A DNA stretch of 64,000 nucleotides from Pseudomonas massiliensis (lineage in GTDB: Bacteria; Pseudomonadota; Gammaproteobacteria; Pseudomonadales; Pseudomonadaceae): assembly GCF_000826105.1 (NCBI RefSeq), contig NZ_CCYK01000007.1, positions 372,001-436,000 on the forward strand, written 5' to 3'. The translations under genes and the position numbers were made by a program. The notes under the pieces were generated by a model. The model searched no databases and was not told the origin of the DNA. It saw only the letters and a list, made by a program, of their open reading frames with translations. Below, one piece after another: positions 9,568 through 23,032 of the stretch (position 1 is its first letter; the number at the start of each line of letters is the position of its first letter).

Positions 9568-11339
9568 TGGGCGCTGGATGGCATGGACTCGACCCTCCCG
9601 CCGGTGAATTGAGCCCAGGGCAACTGGCGCTCGATCCGCTGGGCAGTATTCAGGCTCAGGCTTCCCGAAAGCCCGTCGATGCGGTTGTCAGGCAAGGCCT
9701 TGAGTTGCCCCAGCCGCGGGGCGAGGGTGTAGGCGTCGGCCCCCATGGCGTACAAGCGGCCCAGGCTGGTATTCGCCTGTGGCCACTGGCGGGCGACCTG
9801 CTGGCGCAGGCTGTTGTTCGCATCGAGCAACCAGGGCGTTTCGCAGAAGCGTACGTTGTTCAGGTCCGTATACTGGGCCTGGTCACCGCTGGCGCTGTAC
9901 ACATGCGAGGTGGCATACACCGGGATGTCGCCGGCGTACTGGTAATTGAGCGTGGGCTTGACCTGCTGGGCCTGTTGCGGCGTGGCGGTCATGTAGATGA
10001 AATCCACGTCCTGGCGGCGACTGCCCTGACCACCGGTGCCAGTCTGGCGGACCTGCAGCAGCTCGGCGATCTGCCCCGCCAGGGCGACCGGCTGGTCGAT
10101 CTGCACCGCGGCGACCAGCGTGCCTCCCTCGGCTTGCCAGGCCTGGCGGAACGCCGCCAGTACCCGGTCTCCGAACTCGCCCTTGGGCACTATGGCAGCG
10201 GCCCGCTGCAGGCCGTCGGCATGGGCGCGGCGCGCCACTTCACGGGCTTCGTCTTCCGCGGCGAGGCCGAACTGGAAGAGCTGCGCCGGGCCCGGCTGTG
10301 GGCTGTCGCTATAGTTGAGCGCCAGGGTAGTGATGGGCAGCTGGGGGCGGCTGCTCAGTTGCTTGACCAGGTTCTTCTCCAGCGGGCCGACCACCAGCTG
10401 GATGCCCTTGGCCTGGGCCTCGCGGTAGAACTCGTCCATGGACGTGACGCGGGAGCTGTCGAACAATTCGATGGCTGGCGTCGGCTGGCCGCTCTGCTGG
10501 GCCTGGTAGTGCGCGGCCATGAAGCCGTCACGCAGGGCTCGGGCAACACCAGCCAGTTGGCCCTGCTGAGGCAGCAGGAGGGCGACGCGGTCCAGCGGCT
10601 GGTTGGTTACCGTCATCAGTTGTTGCAAGGGGAGCGGCAGGGTGACCGCTGCCGGGTGACTGGCATGCTGCGCGCGCCATGCCTCGATAGCCGCCTTCTG
10701 CTGCTCCAGCGTGCCGGGCGTCTTGGCGACCTGGGCCAGACTCAGCCAGCCTGCGAGGTCGTCGGTACCGCTGGGTTGAAGCTGGTCGGCCGGCAGGCTT
10801 GCCACCAGTTTCCAGATTGCCTCGTGGTTGGCGCTGCTCGCGTCCCCTTGCAGCATGGGCGCAATGAAGATGCGCTCACGCGCCGCCGCCAAGACCTGGC
10901 CGTCAGCCTCCAGGGCCCGGGCGCGAACGGTCTGGGTGCGGATCTGCTGGTCGACGGGCAGTTCGCCCAGGTGCTCGAGGCTCGGATGTTTCAGCGCCGT
11001 GAGCGCAGCCTTGGGGTCGTTGCGGTTCATGGCAAGTTCGGCCAGCAGGGTGCTGGCGAATACCTGCTGGGCAGGCTTGAGCTGATTGAGGTCCAGCTGG
11101 CCGAAAATCTGCGTGGCAATGGCGTCCTGTCGTTGTTCCATGGCCTTGCTCGCCGCGCTCAGGCGCAGGAAGGCGGCTTCGTCTGGCGCCTTGCTCGCCG
11201 CGGCCTGCTGCAACAGCTCATCCACGCTTGCGTTGGCGGTGCGTGGCAGCTCGCCCAGGGACGAACCCGGCTGGCTCGCGCACGCGGCCAGGAGCATGGC
11301 CAGGAATAGGGCAAATAGCGGACGCAGGCAACCGGTCAT
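9564..11339 (-). CDS. lpoA: Outer-membrane lipoprotein LpoA, activator of penicillin-binding protein 1A
   Basis: A 591-residue lipoprotein with signal peptide and lipobox LAAC (Cys20). An N-terminal TPR-like helical domain (to about 270) is followed by a periplasmic-binding-protein-like domain (starting near VALLLPQQGQLAGVARALRD). LpoA reaches from the outer membrane to stimulate PBP1A peptidoglycan synthesis. ATG at 11339 is preferred over ATG 11345 because AGGA lies about eight bases before the former and directly abuts the latter. It is the first gene of the lpoA-yraN-gmhA-dolP operon and divergent from rsmI. Confidence 0.92.
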   Translation of the reverse strand: MTGCLRPLFALFLAMLLAACASQPGSSLGELPRTANASVDELLQQAAASKAPDEAAFLRLSAASKAMEQRQDAIATQIFGQLDLNQLKPAQQVFASTLLAELAMNRNDPKAALTALKHPSLEHLGELPVDQQIRTQTVRARALEADGQVLAAARERIFIAPMLQGDASSANHEAIWKLVASLPADQLQPSGTDDLAGWLSLAQVAKTPGTLEQQKAAIEAWRAQHASHPAAVTLPLPLQQLMTVTNQPLDRVALLLPQQGQLAGVARALRDGFMAAHYQAQQSGQPTPAIELFDSSRVTSMDEFYREAQAKGIQLVVGPLEKNLVKQLSSRPQLPITTLALNYSDSPQPGPAQLFQFGLAAEDEAREVARRAHADGLQRAAAIVPKGEFGDRVLAAFRQAWQAEGGTLVAAVQIDQPVALAGQIAELLQVRQTGTGGQGSRRQDVDFIYMTATPQQAQQVKPTLNYQYAGDIPVYATSHVYSASGDQAQYTDLNNVRFCETPWLLDANNSLRQQVARQWPQANTSLGRLYAMGADAYTLAPRLGQLKALPDNRIDGLSGSLSLNTAQRIERQLPWAQFTGGRVESMPSSAQ

Positions 11340-11423
11340 GTACATCTTCCTGATACGGATCGTTGGACGAACAATTGTACCCAAGGCCCGGCGGCGACGC
11401 GATGACGAGGCCCCGAGCCGGGA

Positions 11424-11453
11424 TTCGGCAAACTGCTGTCGCGCCGTTACAAT
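11424..11453 (+). promoter_or_regulatory. rsmI: Candidate rsmI promoter
   Basis: A good -10 box TACAAT (11448-11453) lies 33 bases before the rsmI GTG. The best -35 at an 18-bp spacing is only TTCGGC. The -10 is the main support. Confidence 0.4.
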
Positions 11454-11485
11454 GGCCGCTTTTCCGGCCTTCCAAGGTGTGTGCT

Positions 11486-12352
11486 GTGACCCTCCCAGGC
11501 GCGACTGATTCAACTTTAGGCACACTTTATGTGGTCGCCACCCCTATCGGTAATCTCGAGGACATGACCCCCCGGGCCCTGCGGGTATTGACGCAGGTGG
11601 CCTTGATAGCCGCCGAGGATACCCGTCACTCGTTGCGCCTGCTCCAGCACTTCGGCATCCAGACTCCGCTGGCCGCCTGCCATGAGCATAACGAGCGAGA
11701 GGACGGCGGCCGCTTTCTGGGCAGGCTGCAAGCTGGCGATGACGTGGCCTTGATTTCCGATGCAGGCACTCCCTTGATCTCGGACCCTGGCTACCACCTG
11801 GTGCGCCAGGCCCGCGCGGCTGGCGTGCCCGTGGTGCCAGTGCCAGGCGCCTGCGCGGTGATCGCCGCGCTATCAGCCGCCGGGCTGCCGTCCGATCGCT
11901 TCATTTTCGAGGGCTTCCTCCCCGCCAAGGCCGCTGCCCGGACCAGCCGCCTGGAGGCGCTGCGGGAAGAGCCGCGCACCCTGATCTTCTACGAGGCGCC
12001 TCATCGCATCCTGGAGTCGGTCCAGGCCATGGAAGCGGTGTTCGGCCCTGAGCGCCCCGCAGTGCTGGCACGCGAGCTGACCAAAACCTTCGAAACCCTC
12101 AAAAGCGCCCCGCTCGCCGAGTTGAAGGCGTTCATTGAAACCGATGTGAACCAGCAGCGCGGCGAATGCGTGGTGCTGGTCGCCGGCTGGTCCGCTCCCA
12201 CTGGCGAGGAGGCCCTGAGTGTGGAAGCGCTGCGAGTACTGGACCTGCTCCTGGCCGAGATGCCCCTGAAGAAAGCCGCCGCCCTGGCGGCGCAGATCAC
12301 AGGCGTACGCAAGAACCTGCTGTACCAGGTCGCTCTGGAGCGACAGGGGTAG
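11486..12352 (+). CDS. rsmI: 16S rRNA (cytidine-1402-2'-O)-methyltransferase
   Basis: A 288-residue tetrapyrrole-methylase-fold enzyme. It shows the family blocks [39 protein letters not shown] and FYEAPHR. RsmI 2'-O-methylates C1402 in the decoding centre of 16S rRNA, acting with RsmH, whose gene lies about 2 kb downstream. I chose GTG at 11486, preceded by AAGGTG; the reading frame continues further upstream without homology. It is divergent from lpoA. Confidence 0.94.
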   Translation: MTLPGATDSTLGTLYVVATPIGNLEDMTPRALRVLTQVALIAAEDTRHSLRLLQHFGIQTPLAACHEHNEREDGGRFLGRLQAGDDVALISDAGTPLISDPGYHLVRQARAAGVPVVPVPGACAVIAALSAAGLPSDRFIFEGFLPAKAAARTSRLEALREEPRTLIFYEAPHRILESVQAMEAVFGPERPAVLARELTKTFETLKSAPLAELKAFIETDVNQQRGECVVLVAGWSAPTGEEALSVEALRVLDLLLAEMPLKKAAALAAQITGVRKNLLYQVALERQG

Positions 12353-12404
12353 GATGATCTGCCGCTAAAATAGGCGCTAGCAAGCCTCGCTCGGCTGTCA
12401 TCGC

Positions 12405-12433
12405 TTGTAACCGAAGGCGGCTGCCGGTAACCT
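12405..12433 (+). promoter_or_regulatory. Candidate rnpB promoter
   Basis: TTGTAA (12405-12410), a 17-bp gap and TAACCT (12428-12433) end about nine bases before the expected 5' end of the RNase P RNA. Both boxes are weak; position is the main support. Confidence 0.4.
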
Positions 12434-12442
12434 TGCCGCCGG

Positions 12443-12798
12443 AGAGTCGGTTGGACAGTCGCTGCCGTTGCATGCTCGCATGCGCGGGGGAGGAAAGTCC
12501 GGGCTCCATAGGGCAGAGTGCCAGGTAACGCCTGGGAGGCGCGAGCCTACGGAAAGTGCCACAGAAAATAACCGCCTAAGCGCTTCGGCGCCGGTAAGGG
12601 TGAAAAGGTGCGGTAAGAGCGCACCGCGCGGCTGGCAACAGTCCGTGGTCAAGGTAAACCCCACTCGGAGCAAGACCAAATAGGGTTCCATAGGCGTGGC
12701 CCGCGCTGGAACCGGGTAGGTTGCTAAAGGTGTTCAGTGATGACCACCGTAGAGGAATGGCTGTCCTCGACAGAACCCGGCTTACAGGCCGACTCTCC
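12443..12798 (+). ncRNA. rnpB: RNase P RNA, bacterial type A
   Basis: The catalytic RNA of RNase P, which trims tRNA 5' leaders. The ends pair as stem P1 (AGAGTCGG with CCGACTCT). The conserved core GAGGAAAGTCCGGGCT near 12489-12504 and the 3' core ACAGAACCCGGCTTA near 12771-12785 are both present, as is the ACAGAAAATAACCGCC block near 12561-12576. Length of about 356 nt fits type A. It sits between rsmI and mraZ as in other Pseudomonas. Open frames across this stretch are not genes. Confidence 0.97.
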
Positions 12799-13000
12799 AC
12801 CTTTCTTTTCGTCCCCGTTTCGTTTGTATCCCCTCCCTGGTAATACCGAAAAAATCTTAATTCTCACAATTCACTTTAACTATTTGACGCAAACCACTGG
12901 CCCGGAAGGGGTTTCCCAGGCGTTTTGTCTCGCTTTTTCAGGCTTTCCACCTCATCTGTGTCGTAAATCACCGATATGTAAGGGTTTTCCCTGACGGCGC
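12799..13000. other. AT-richer intergenic DNA between rnpB and the mraZ promoter
   Basis: About 200 bases without a credible gene. The part near 12840-12895 is distinctly AT-richer than its surroundings, and T-rich stretches just after rnpB (12801-12811) may help end the RNase P transcript. A lone TTGACG occurs at 12884-12889 without a matching -10. It may be an upstream activating or spacer region for the dcw promoter; nothing more is visible. Confidence 0.4.
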
Positions 13001-13003
13001 GCC

Positions 13004-13033
13004 TTGACGCTGCCGTGGGGGGATTCCTATAGT
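13004..13033 (+). promoter_or_regulatory. Sigma70-type promoter of the mra/dcw cluster
   Basis: TTGACG (13004-13009), an 18-bp spacer and TATAGT (13028-13033) form a good sigma70 promoter about 90 bases before mraZ. The predicted transcription start falls at the beginning of the MraZ-type repeats. Confidence 0.7.
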
Positions 13034-13040
13034 GTGCGCG

Positions 13041-13070
13041 AGTGGCGGAAAGTGGCAGAAAGTGGGAAAT
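13041..13070 (+). promoter_or_regulatory. MraZ operator: three 10-bp direct repeats
   Basis: Three tandem 10-mers all start AGTGG and carry the cores TGGCG, TGGCA and TGGGA at exact 10-bp spacing, one per helical turn. This is the arrangement of MraZ-binding boxes (TGGGN repeats with 5-bp gaps) known from E. coli. They lie immediately after the -10 box, so MraZ binding would block transcription of its own operon. Confidence 0.8.
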
Positions 13071-13124
13071 TCAGGCGCAGGCGAACAATAGCGCGGCAGT
13101 ATCTTTTTTCGGGGAAGCTCAACA

Positions 13125-13580
13125 GTGTTTCGCGGAGCCAATGCCATCAGCCTTGACGCAAAAGGCCGTCTCGCTATGCCGAGCCGGTACCGCGACGAGC
13201 TGAATTCGCGAAGCAGTGGCCAGTTGATCATCACCATCGATACGGTCGACCCTTGTTTGAACCTCTACCCGCTCGACGAATGGGAAATCATCGAAACCAA
13301 GCTCAAGGCGCTTCCCTCGTTGCGAGAGGAAGTCAAGCGCCTGCAACGGCTGTTGATCGGTAACGCGGTAGACCTGGAGCTCGACTCCAGTGGCCGCTTT
13401 CTCGTTCCCCCGCGTTTGCGCGACTACGCCCGCCTGGACAAGAAGGCGATGCTGGTAGGCCAGCTGAACAAGTTTCAACTGTGGGACGAGGACACCTGGA
13501 ACGCGGTTTCCGCGGCGGACCTCGAAGCAATCCAACAACCGGGCGCCATGCCTGATGAACTGCGTGACCTGATCCTGTGA
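13125..13580 (+). CDS. mraZ: Transcriptional regulator MraZ
   Basis: A 151-residue protein with two SpoVT/AbrB-like domains (about residues 5-52 and 81-124), beginning [19 protein letters not shown]. MraZ oligomerises into a ring and represses the dcw cluster by binding repeated boxes near the promoter, which are visible at 13041-13070. It starts with GTG at 13125 behind a GGGGAAG site. Its stop TGA overlaps the rsmH GTG start. First gene of the division and cell-wall cluster. Confidence 0.96.
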   Translation: MFRGANAISLDAKGRLAMPSRYRDELNSRSSGQLIITIDTVDPCLNLYPLDEWEIIETKLKALPSLREEVKRLQRLLIGNAVDLELDSSGRFLVPPRLRDYARLDKKAMLVGQLNKFQLWDEDTWNAVSAADLEAIQQPGAMPDELRDLIL

Positions 13581-14520
13581 CGACCGACAGCAGCTACAAC
13601 CACATTACCGTGTTGCTAGACGAGGCGATCGAGGCCTTGAACGTGCGCGCGGACGGCTGCTATGTAGATGGCACCTTCGGTCGCGGCGGCCATAGCCGTC
13701 TGATCCTCCGACATCTGGGAGGGGACGGCCGATTGCTTGGCTTCGACAAAGACCCTCAGGCGATTGCTACCGGGCAAGCGCTGGCGGCCGAAGACGGCCG
13801 CTTTGTCATTGTGCAGCGCAGTTTCGCCGAGATGGCTGCCGAAGCCGATCGCCTTGGCCTGGCCGGCAAGATCAGCGGCGTCCTGCTGGACCTGGGCGTG
13901 TCCTCCCCGCAGTTGGACGATCCGGCGCGCGGCTTCAGCTTTCTCAATGACGGCCCGCTGGACATGCGCATGAACCCCGATCAGGGCATCAGCGCGGCGC
14001 GCTTCATTGCCGAAGCGCCTGAGGAGGAAATCGCTCGGGTTTTCAAGGAATATGGCGAGGAGCGTTTCGCCCGGCGCATGGCGCGGGCGGTCGTGGAGCG
14101 GCGTCAGGCGCAGCCGTTCGAGCGCACCGCCGACCTGGCGCAGGTGCTCAAGGATGCCAACCCGGCCTGGGAGAAGAACAAGCATCCGGCTACCCGAGCC
14201 TTCCAGGGGTTGCGCATTCATGTCAACAGCGAACTGGCCGACCTTGAAGCAGGGCTCCAGGCCGCGCTGGACATTCTCGAAGTGGGCGGCCGCCTGGTAG
14301 TGATCAGCTTCCATTCCCTGGAAGACCGCATCGTCAAGCTGTTCCTGCGCCGCCTGGAGAAAGGCGAGCAGGACAAGCTCCCGCGCAACCTGCCTGTGCA
14401 AGTACAGCGCTTCGAGCCGATCGTGCGTACCCTGGGCAAGGCGCGTTTCGCTTCTGAAGCCGAGCTCAAGGCCAACCCGCGCTCGCGCAGCGCCGTAATG
14501 CGTGTGGCGGAGAAACTGCG

Positions 14521-14524
<4 letters not shown>
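13577..14524 (+). CDS. rsmH: 16S rRNA (cytosine-1402-N4)-methyltransferase
   Basis: A 315-residue SAM-dependent methyltransferase (formerly MraW). The SAM site [11 protein letters not shown] lies near residues 31-41, followed by [14 protein letters not shown] and the [12 protein letters not shown] block near 248-259. It methylates N4 of C1402 in 16S rRNA. The GTG start overlaps the mraZ stop, and its own stop overlaps the ftsL start in GTGA, so it is tightly coupled to both. Confidence 0.97.
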
Positions 14525-18017
<3,493 letters not shown>

Positions 18018-18025
<8 letters not shown>

Positions 18026-19385
18026 GCCCCTGTCCCTGGCGCGCGTGGCGCAACCCCTTGGTGGGCGCCTGCTGGGTGAGGACCGCACTTTCACGGGCGT
18101 CAGTATCGACAGTCGCGCCATCGAGCCAGGCCAACTGTTCATCGCCTTGGCCGGGCCGCGCTTCGACGGCCACGATTATCTGGTCGAGGTAGCCGGCAAA
18201 GGCGCGGTGGCCGCCCTGGTGGAACGCGAGATCCCGGATGCGCCCTTGCCGCAGTTGCTGGTGGCCGACTGCCGACTCGCTCTGGGCCAGTTGGGCGCGC
18301 TGAATCGTCAGGCGTTCACCGGGCCGGTGGCTGCCATCACGGGCTCAAGCGGCAAGACCACGGTCAAGGAAATGCTGGCCGCCATCCTGCGTGTCCGTGG
18401 CCCGGCCCTGGCCACCCGCGGCAACCTCAACAATGACCTGGGCGCGCCCCTGACCTTGCTGGAACTGGCGGGCGAGCACTGGGCGGCGGTGATCGAGCTG
18501 GGTGCTTCGCGCATCGGCGAAATCGCTTATACCGTGGGCCTGACCCGGCCGGCCGTGGCGCTGATCAACAACGCCGGCACCGCCCATGTGGGCGAATTCG
18601 GCGGCCCGGAAAAGATCGTCGAGGCCAAGGGCGAGATCCTCGAGGGCCTCGACGCCACCGGCGTGGCCGTGCTCAACCTCGACGACAAGGCCTATCCGGT
18701 ATGGGCCAGGAGGGCCGCGGGGCGTACGATCCTCACCGTCTCCCTGGCCAACCCTGAAGCCAGCTTCCATGCCGGCCCCGTGAGCACAGACGCGCGTGGC
18801 TGCCCGGCCTTCGAACTGCGCTGCGGCGACGGCATCGAGCACATCCAGCTCAACCTGCTCGGCCAGCACAACGTTCGCAATGCATTGGCCGCCGCCGCCG
18901 CGGCTCGAGCCATGGGCGCCACCCTGCCGGAGATCGCCCGTGGGCTCAACAGTGTGCAACCGGTCAAGGGCCGTACCGTCGCCCAGGTGACCGCTAGCGG
19001 CGTGCGAGTGATCGATGACACTTACAATGCGAATCCCTCCTCGGTGAACGCGGCGGTTGATATACTCGCCGGCTTTTCCGGGCGCACCGTCCTGGTGCTC
19101 GGAGATATCGGCGAGCTGGGTGACTGGGCTATCGAAGGCCACCGCCAGGTAGGGGCCTACGCCCAGGGCAAGGTCGACGCGCTTTATGCCGTTGGCCCGC
19201 TCATGGCCAACGCTGTCCAGGCATTCGGTGAGAACGCCCGCCATTTCGACACTCAAGCTGACCTGATCCAGGCCTTGGCCTCGGAGCAGGCAGCCGACAC
19301 AACCATTTTGATCAAAGGCTCGCGTAGCGCTGCGATGGAACACGTCGTAGCGGCCTTGCGCGGTGCCAGCGGGGAGACACATTAA
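18018..19385 (+). CDS. murF: UDP-N-acetylmuramoyl-tripeptide--D-alanyl-D-alanine ligase
   Basis: A 455-residue Mur ligase with ATP loop GSSGKTT at 109-115 and the late [10 protein letters not shown] block near residues 333-342. It attaches D-Ala-D-Ala to complete the UDP-MurNAc-pentapeptide. ATG at 18018 gives the normal N-terminus [16 protein letters not shown] and overlaps murE by eight bases; its TAA shares a base with the mraY ATG. Confidence 0.96.
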
Positions 19386-20467
19386 TGCTGCTGCTGTTGG
19401 CCGAATTCCTGCAACAGTTCTACAAGGGCTTCGCGGTTTTCCAGTACCTGACCCTGCGCGGGATCCTGGGTGTATTGACCGCGCTGGTCCTGGCGCTGTG
19501 GCTGGGGCCGTGGATGATTCGTACCTTGCAGATCCGCCAGATTGGCCAGGCCGTGCGTAACGATGGTCCTCAGTCCCACCTGTCCAAGTCCGGCACCCCG
19601 ACCATGGGCGGCGCTCTCATCCTTTCGGCCATCGGCATCAGTACGCTGTTGTGGGCCGACCTGAGCAATCGCTATGTCTGGGTGGTGCTGGTGGTGACCT
19701 TCCTGTTCGGCGGCATCGGCTGGGTGGACGACTACCGCAAGGTGATCGAGAAGAACTCCCGGGGCTTGCCAAGCCGCTGGAAGTATTTCTGGCAATCGGT
19801 GTTCGGCATTTGCGCCGCGGTCTTCCTCTACACCACCGCCAACACGCCGGTCGAAACCACGCTGATCGTGCCCATGCTCAAGGACGCCAGCGTACCCCTG
19901 GGCGCCGGCTTCATGATCCTGGCTTACCTCGTGATCGTCGGCTCCAGCAACGCGGTCAACCTCACCGATGGCCTGGATGGCCTGGCCATCATGCCGACCG
20001 TGATGGTGGGCGGGGCCCTGGGCATTTTCTGCTACCTGTCGGGCAACGTGAAATTCGCCGATTACCTGCTGATCCCCTATGTGCCAGGCGCGGGCGAGCT
20101 GATCGTCTTCTGTGGCGCGCTCATCGGGGCCGGCCTTGGTTTCCTCTGGTTCAACACCTACCCGGCGCAGGTATTCATGGGGGATGTGGGCGCCCTGGCG
20201 CTGGGTGCCGCCCTGGGCACCATCGCGGTCATCGTTCGCCAGGAAATCGTGCTGTTCATCATGGGCGGCGTATTCGTGATGGAAACCCTTTCCGTGGTCA
20301 TCCAGGTCGCCTCGTTCAAGCTGACCGGGCGCCGGGTGTTCCGCATGGCGCCGATCCACCACCATTTCGAACTCAAGGGCTGGCCCGAACCCCGGGTGAT
20401 CGTGCGCTTCTGGATCATCACGGTGATCCTGGTGCTCATCGGCCTCGCCACCCTGAAGCTGAGGTAG
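19385..20467 (+). CDS. mraY: Phospho-N-acetylmuramoyl-pentapeptide transferase
   Basis: A 360-residue polytopic inner-membrane enzyme with about ten membrane helices. Diagnostic motifs are [29 protein letters not shown] and the C-terminal HHHFELKGW. It transfers phospho-MurNAc-pentapeptide to undecaprenyl phosphate, forming lipid I. The ATG overlaps the murF stop (TAATG). Confidence 0.97.
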   Translation: MLLLLAEFLQQFYKGFAVFQYLTLRGILGVLTALVLALWLGPWMIRTLQIRQIGQAVRNDGPQSHLSKSGTPTMGGALILSAIGISTLLWADLSNRYVWVVLVVTFLFGGIGWVDDYRKVIEKNSRGLPSRWKYFWQSVFGICAAVFLYTTANTPVETTLIVPMLKDASVPLGAGFMILAYLVIVGSSNAVNLTDGLDGLAIMPTVMVGGALGIFCYLSGNVKFADYLLIPYVPGAGELIVFCGALIGAGLGFLWFNTYPAQVFMGDVGALALGAALGTIAVIVRQEIVLFIMGGVFVMETLSVVIQVASFKLTGRRVFRMAPIHHHFELKGWPEPRVIVRFWIITVILVLIGLATLKLR

Positions 20468-20471
20468 CCCT

Positions 20472-21818
20472 GTGTCGCTGATCGCTTCCGACCAATTCCG
20501 CATCGTTGTCGGCCTCGGCAAGAGCGGCATGTCCCTGGTTCGCTTCCTGGCGAAGCAGGGCGTTGCCTTTGCGGTGGCCGATACGCGCGAGAATCCTCCG
20601 GAGCTGGCGACCCTGCGGCAAGCCTTTCCCCAAGTGGAAGTCCGCTGCGGCGAACTGGACCCTGAGTTTCTCTGCCGCGCCAGCGAGCTGTACGTCAGCC
20701 CGGGCCTGGCCCTGGCCACGCCAGCCCTGGCCGAGGCCGCGGCGCGGGGCGTGAGGCTCTCTGGCGATATCGACCTGTTCGCCCGTCATGCGCGCGCGCC
20801 CATCGTCGCCATCACCGGTTCCAACGCCAAGAGCACCGTGACCACCCTGGTGGGCGAGATGGCCCAGGCCGCCGGCAAGCGCGTGGCCGTGGGCGGCAAC
20901 CTGGGCACGCCCGCCCTGGACCTGCTCGCCGAGGACGTGGAGCTCTACGTGCTCGAGCTTTCCAGCTTCCAGCTGGAAACGACCCACCAGCTCAACGCGC
21001 AAGTGGCTACCGTGCTCAACCTCAGCGAAGACCACATGGACCGCTACAGCGGCATGCCGGCCTATCACCTGGCCAAGCACCGCATCTTCCGGGGTGCCCG
21101 CCATGTGGTGATCAACCGCCAGGACGCACTGACCCGGCCCTTGCTGCGCGATGACATGACCCTGTCCTCCTTCGGCCTGGACGGGCCGGACTTCAACAGT
21201 TTCGGCATCGTCGAGGAAGCCGGCGCGCGCTACCTGGCCAGGGGGCGCGAGCGGCTGTTGGCGGTCACCGAGCTGAAAGTCAGGGGCGCCCACAACCAGG
21301 CCAATGCCCTGGCTGCCCTGGCACTGGGCAGCGCCGCGGGCTTGCCGATGGCATCGATGCTCGACGCCCTGCGCGGCTTCAGTGGCCTGGCGCATCGCTG
21401 CCAATGGCTGCGCGAGCGCAACGGCGTAAGCTGGTATGACGATTCTAAGGCCACCAATGTAGGCGCCGCCCTGGCGGCCATTCGTGGCCTGGGCGAAGAC
21501 ATCGACGGCAAGCTGGTGCTGGTGGCGGGCGGAGACGGCAAAGGGGCGGAATTCGCCGACCTGCGCCGTCCGGTCAGCCAATACTGCCGGGCGGTGGTAC
21601 TGCTTGGTCGCGACGCCGAGCGCCTGGCTGCGGCACTTGACCCGGAACTGCCCCGATACCACGTAGCCGACCTGGACGCCGCGGTGGCCCGGTGCGCTCA
21701 GCTGGCCCAGCCAGGCGACGCGGTGCTGTTGTCTCCCGCCTGCGCCAGCCTGGACATGTTCCGTAATTATGAAGAGCGTGGGCGCCTGTTCGCCCAGGCC
21801 GTAGAGGCGCTGTCATGA
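20472..21818 (+). CDS. murD: UDP-N-acetylmuramoylalanine--D-glutamate ligase
   Basis: A 448-residue Mur ligase with ATP loop GSNAKSTVT near residues 116-124, the ELSSFQLETT block and the SPACASLDMFRNYEERG C-terminal signature. It adds D-Glu to UDP-MurNAc-L-Ala. Translation starts at GTG 20472, four bases after the mraY stop. Its end overlaps ftsW by four bases. Confidence 0.96.
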   Translation: MSLIASDQFRIVVGLGKSGMSLVRFLAKQGVAFAVADTRENPPELATLRQAFPQVEVRCGELDPEFLCRASELYVSPGLALATPALAEAAARGVRLSGDIDLFARHARAPIVAITGSNAKSTVTTLVGEMAQAAGKRVAVGGNLGTPALDLLAEDVELYVLELSSFQLETTHQLNAQVATVLNLSEDHMDRYSGMPAYHLAKHRIFRGARHVVINRQDALTRPLLRDDMTLSSFGLDGPDFNSFGIVEEAGARYLARGRERLLAVTELKVRGAHNQANALAALALGSAAGLPMASMLDALRGFSGLAHRCQWLRERNGVSWYDDSKATNVGAALAAIRGLGEDIDGKLVLVAGGDGKGAEFADLRRPVSQYCRAVVLLGRDAERLAAALDPELPRYHVADLDAAVARCAQLAQPGDAVLLSPACASLDMFRNYEERGRLFAQAVEALS

Positions 21819-23032
21819 ACATCCTCAGCGCTATCAAGCCTTATCCATCGCCGCTGATCAGCAACCGGGGCATCGATATCGACTTTCCCATGCTGGCGGG
21901 CTGCCTGGCCCTGCTGGGGCTCGGGCTGGTCATGATCACGTCGGCGTCGTCCGAGGTCGCTGCGGCCCAGAGCGGCAACCCCCTGTACCACATGATCCGC
22001 CACATCATCTATGTGACGCTCGGTCTTGGCGCCTGTGGCGTGACCCTGCTCATTCCCATCGCCACCTGGCAGCGCATGGGCTGGCTGCTGCTGATGGCTG
22101 CCTTCGGCCTGTTGTTCCTGGTGATCGTGCCGGGGGTAGGGCGCGAGGTGAACGGGTCCATGCGGTGGATCGGCTTCGGCGCCTTCAACGTTCAGCCATC
22201 CGAGTTGGCCAAGGTTTTCGTGGTGATCTTCCTTTCCGGCTACCTTATCCGCCGCCAGCAGGAAGTACGGGAAAGCTGGATGGGCTTTTTCAAGCCTTTC
22301 ATCGTGCTGCTGCCCATGGCCGGCCTGCTGCTGATGGAGCCGGACTTCGGGGCCACCGTGGTGATGATGGGCGCGGCCGCGGCCATGCTGTTCCTTGGCG
22401 GTGTCGGCCTGTTCCGCTTTGCCCTGATGGTGGTGCTGGCAGCGGCGGCCGTGTTCGTGCTCGTACAGGCACAGCCGTACCGGATGGCGCGCCTGATTAC
22501 CTTCACCGACCCCTGGGCCGACCAGTTCGGTTCCGGCTACCAGCTGACCCAGGCGCTGATCGCCTTCGGCCGTGGCGAGTGGTTCGGGGTGGGCCTGGGC
22601 AACAGCGTGCAGAAACAGTTCTACCTGCCCGAAGCCCACACCGACTTCGTGTTCTCCGTGCTGGCCGAAGAGCTGGGCGTGGTGGGCTCGCTGTGCACGG
22701 TGGCGCTGTTCATGTTCGTGTGTATCCGTGGCATGTACATCGGGCTCTGGGCCGAAAGAGCCAAGCAGTTCTTCGCCGCTTACATGGCCTATGGCCTGTC
22801 CATGCTGTGGATCGGCCAGTTCCTCATCAATATCGGCGTGAACGTGGGGCTGCTACCGACCAAGGGGCTGACCCTGCCGTTTCTCAGCTACGGCGGTAGC
22901 TCCCTGGTGATCTGCTGCGCGTGCCTGGGCCTGCTGTTGCGCATCGAATGGGAAAGCCGTACCCACCTGGGCAGCGAGGAAGTGGAGTTCACCGAGAAAG
23001 ACTTTGCCGAGGAGCCTTACCATGGCCGGTAA
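21815..23032 (+). CDS. ftsW: Septal peptidoglycan glycosyltransferase FtsW (SEDS family)
   Basis: A 405-residue SEDS protein with about ten membrane helices. It has NGSMRWIGFGAFNVQPSEL near residues 112-131 and the conserved LPFLSYGGSSL segment near 354-364. FtsW polymerises lipid II at the septum in complex with FtsI. The ATG overlaps murD by four bases and the tail overlaps murG by 11 bases. Confidence 0.96.
   Translation: MNILSAIKPYPSPLISNRGIDIDFPMLAGCLALLGLGLVMITSASSEVAAAQSGNPLYHMIRHIIYVTLGLGACGVTLLIPIATWQRMGWLLLMAAFGLLFLVIVPGVGREVNGSMRWIGFGAFNVQPSELAKVFVVIFLSGYLIRRQQEVRESWMGFFKPFIVLLPMAGLLLMEPDFGATVVMMGAAAAMLFLGGVGLFRFALMVVLAAAAVFVLVQAQPYRMARLITFTDPWADQFGSGYQLTQALIAFGRGEWFGVGLGNSVQKQFYLPEAHTDFVFSVLAEELGVVGSLCTVALFMFVCIRGMYIGLWAERAKQFFAAYMAYGLSMLWIGQFLINIGVNVGLLPTKGLTLPFLSYGGSSLVICCACLGLLLRIEWESRTHLGSEEVEFTEKDFAEEPYHGR

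Noticed and set aside
9609-11309. A 566-codon open frame opposite lpoA
   Set aside because: No domains; lpoA on the other strand has a clear lipoprotein signal and domain structure.
12398-12800. Several short open frames across the RNase P RNA
   Set aside because: The stretch is the structured rnpB RNA with its conserved core.
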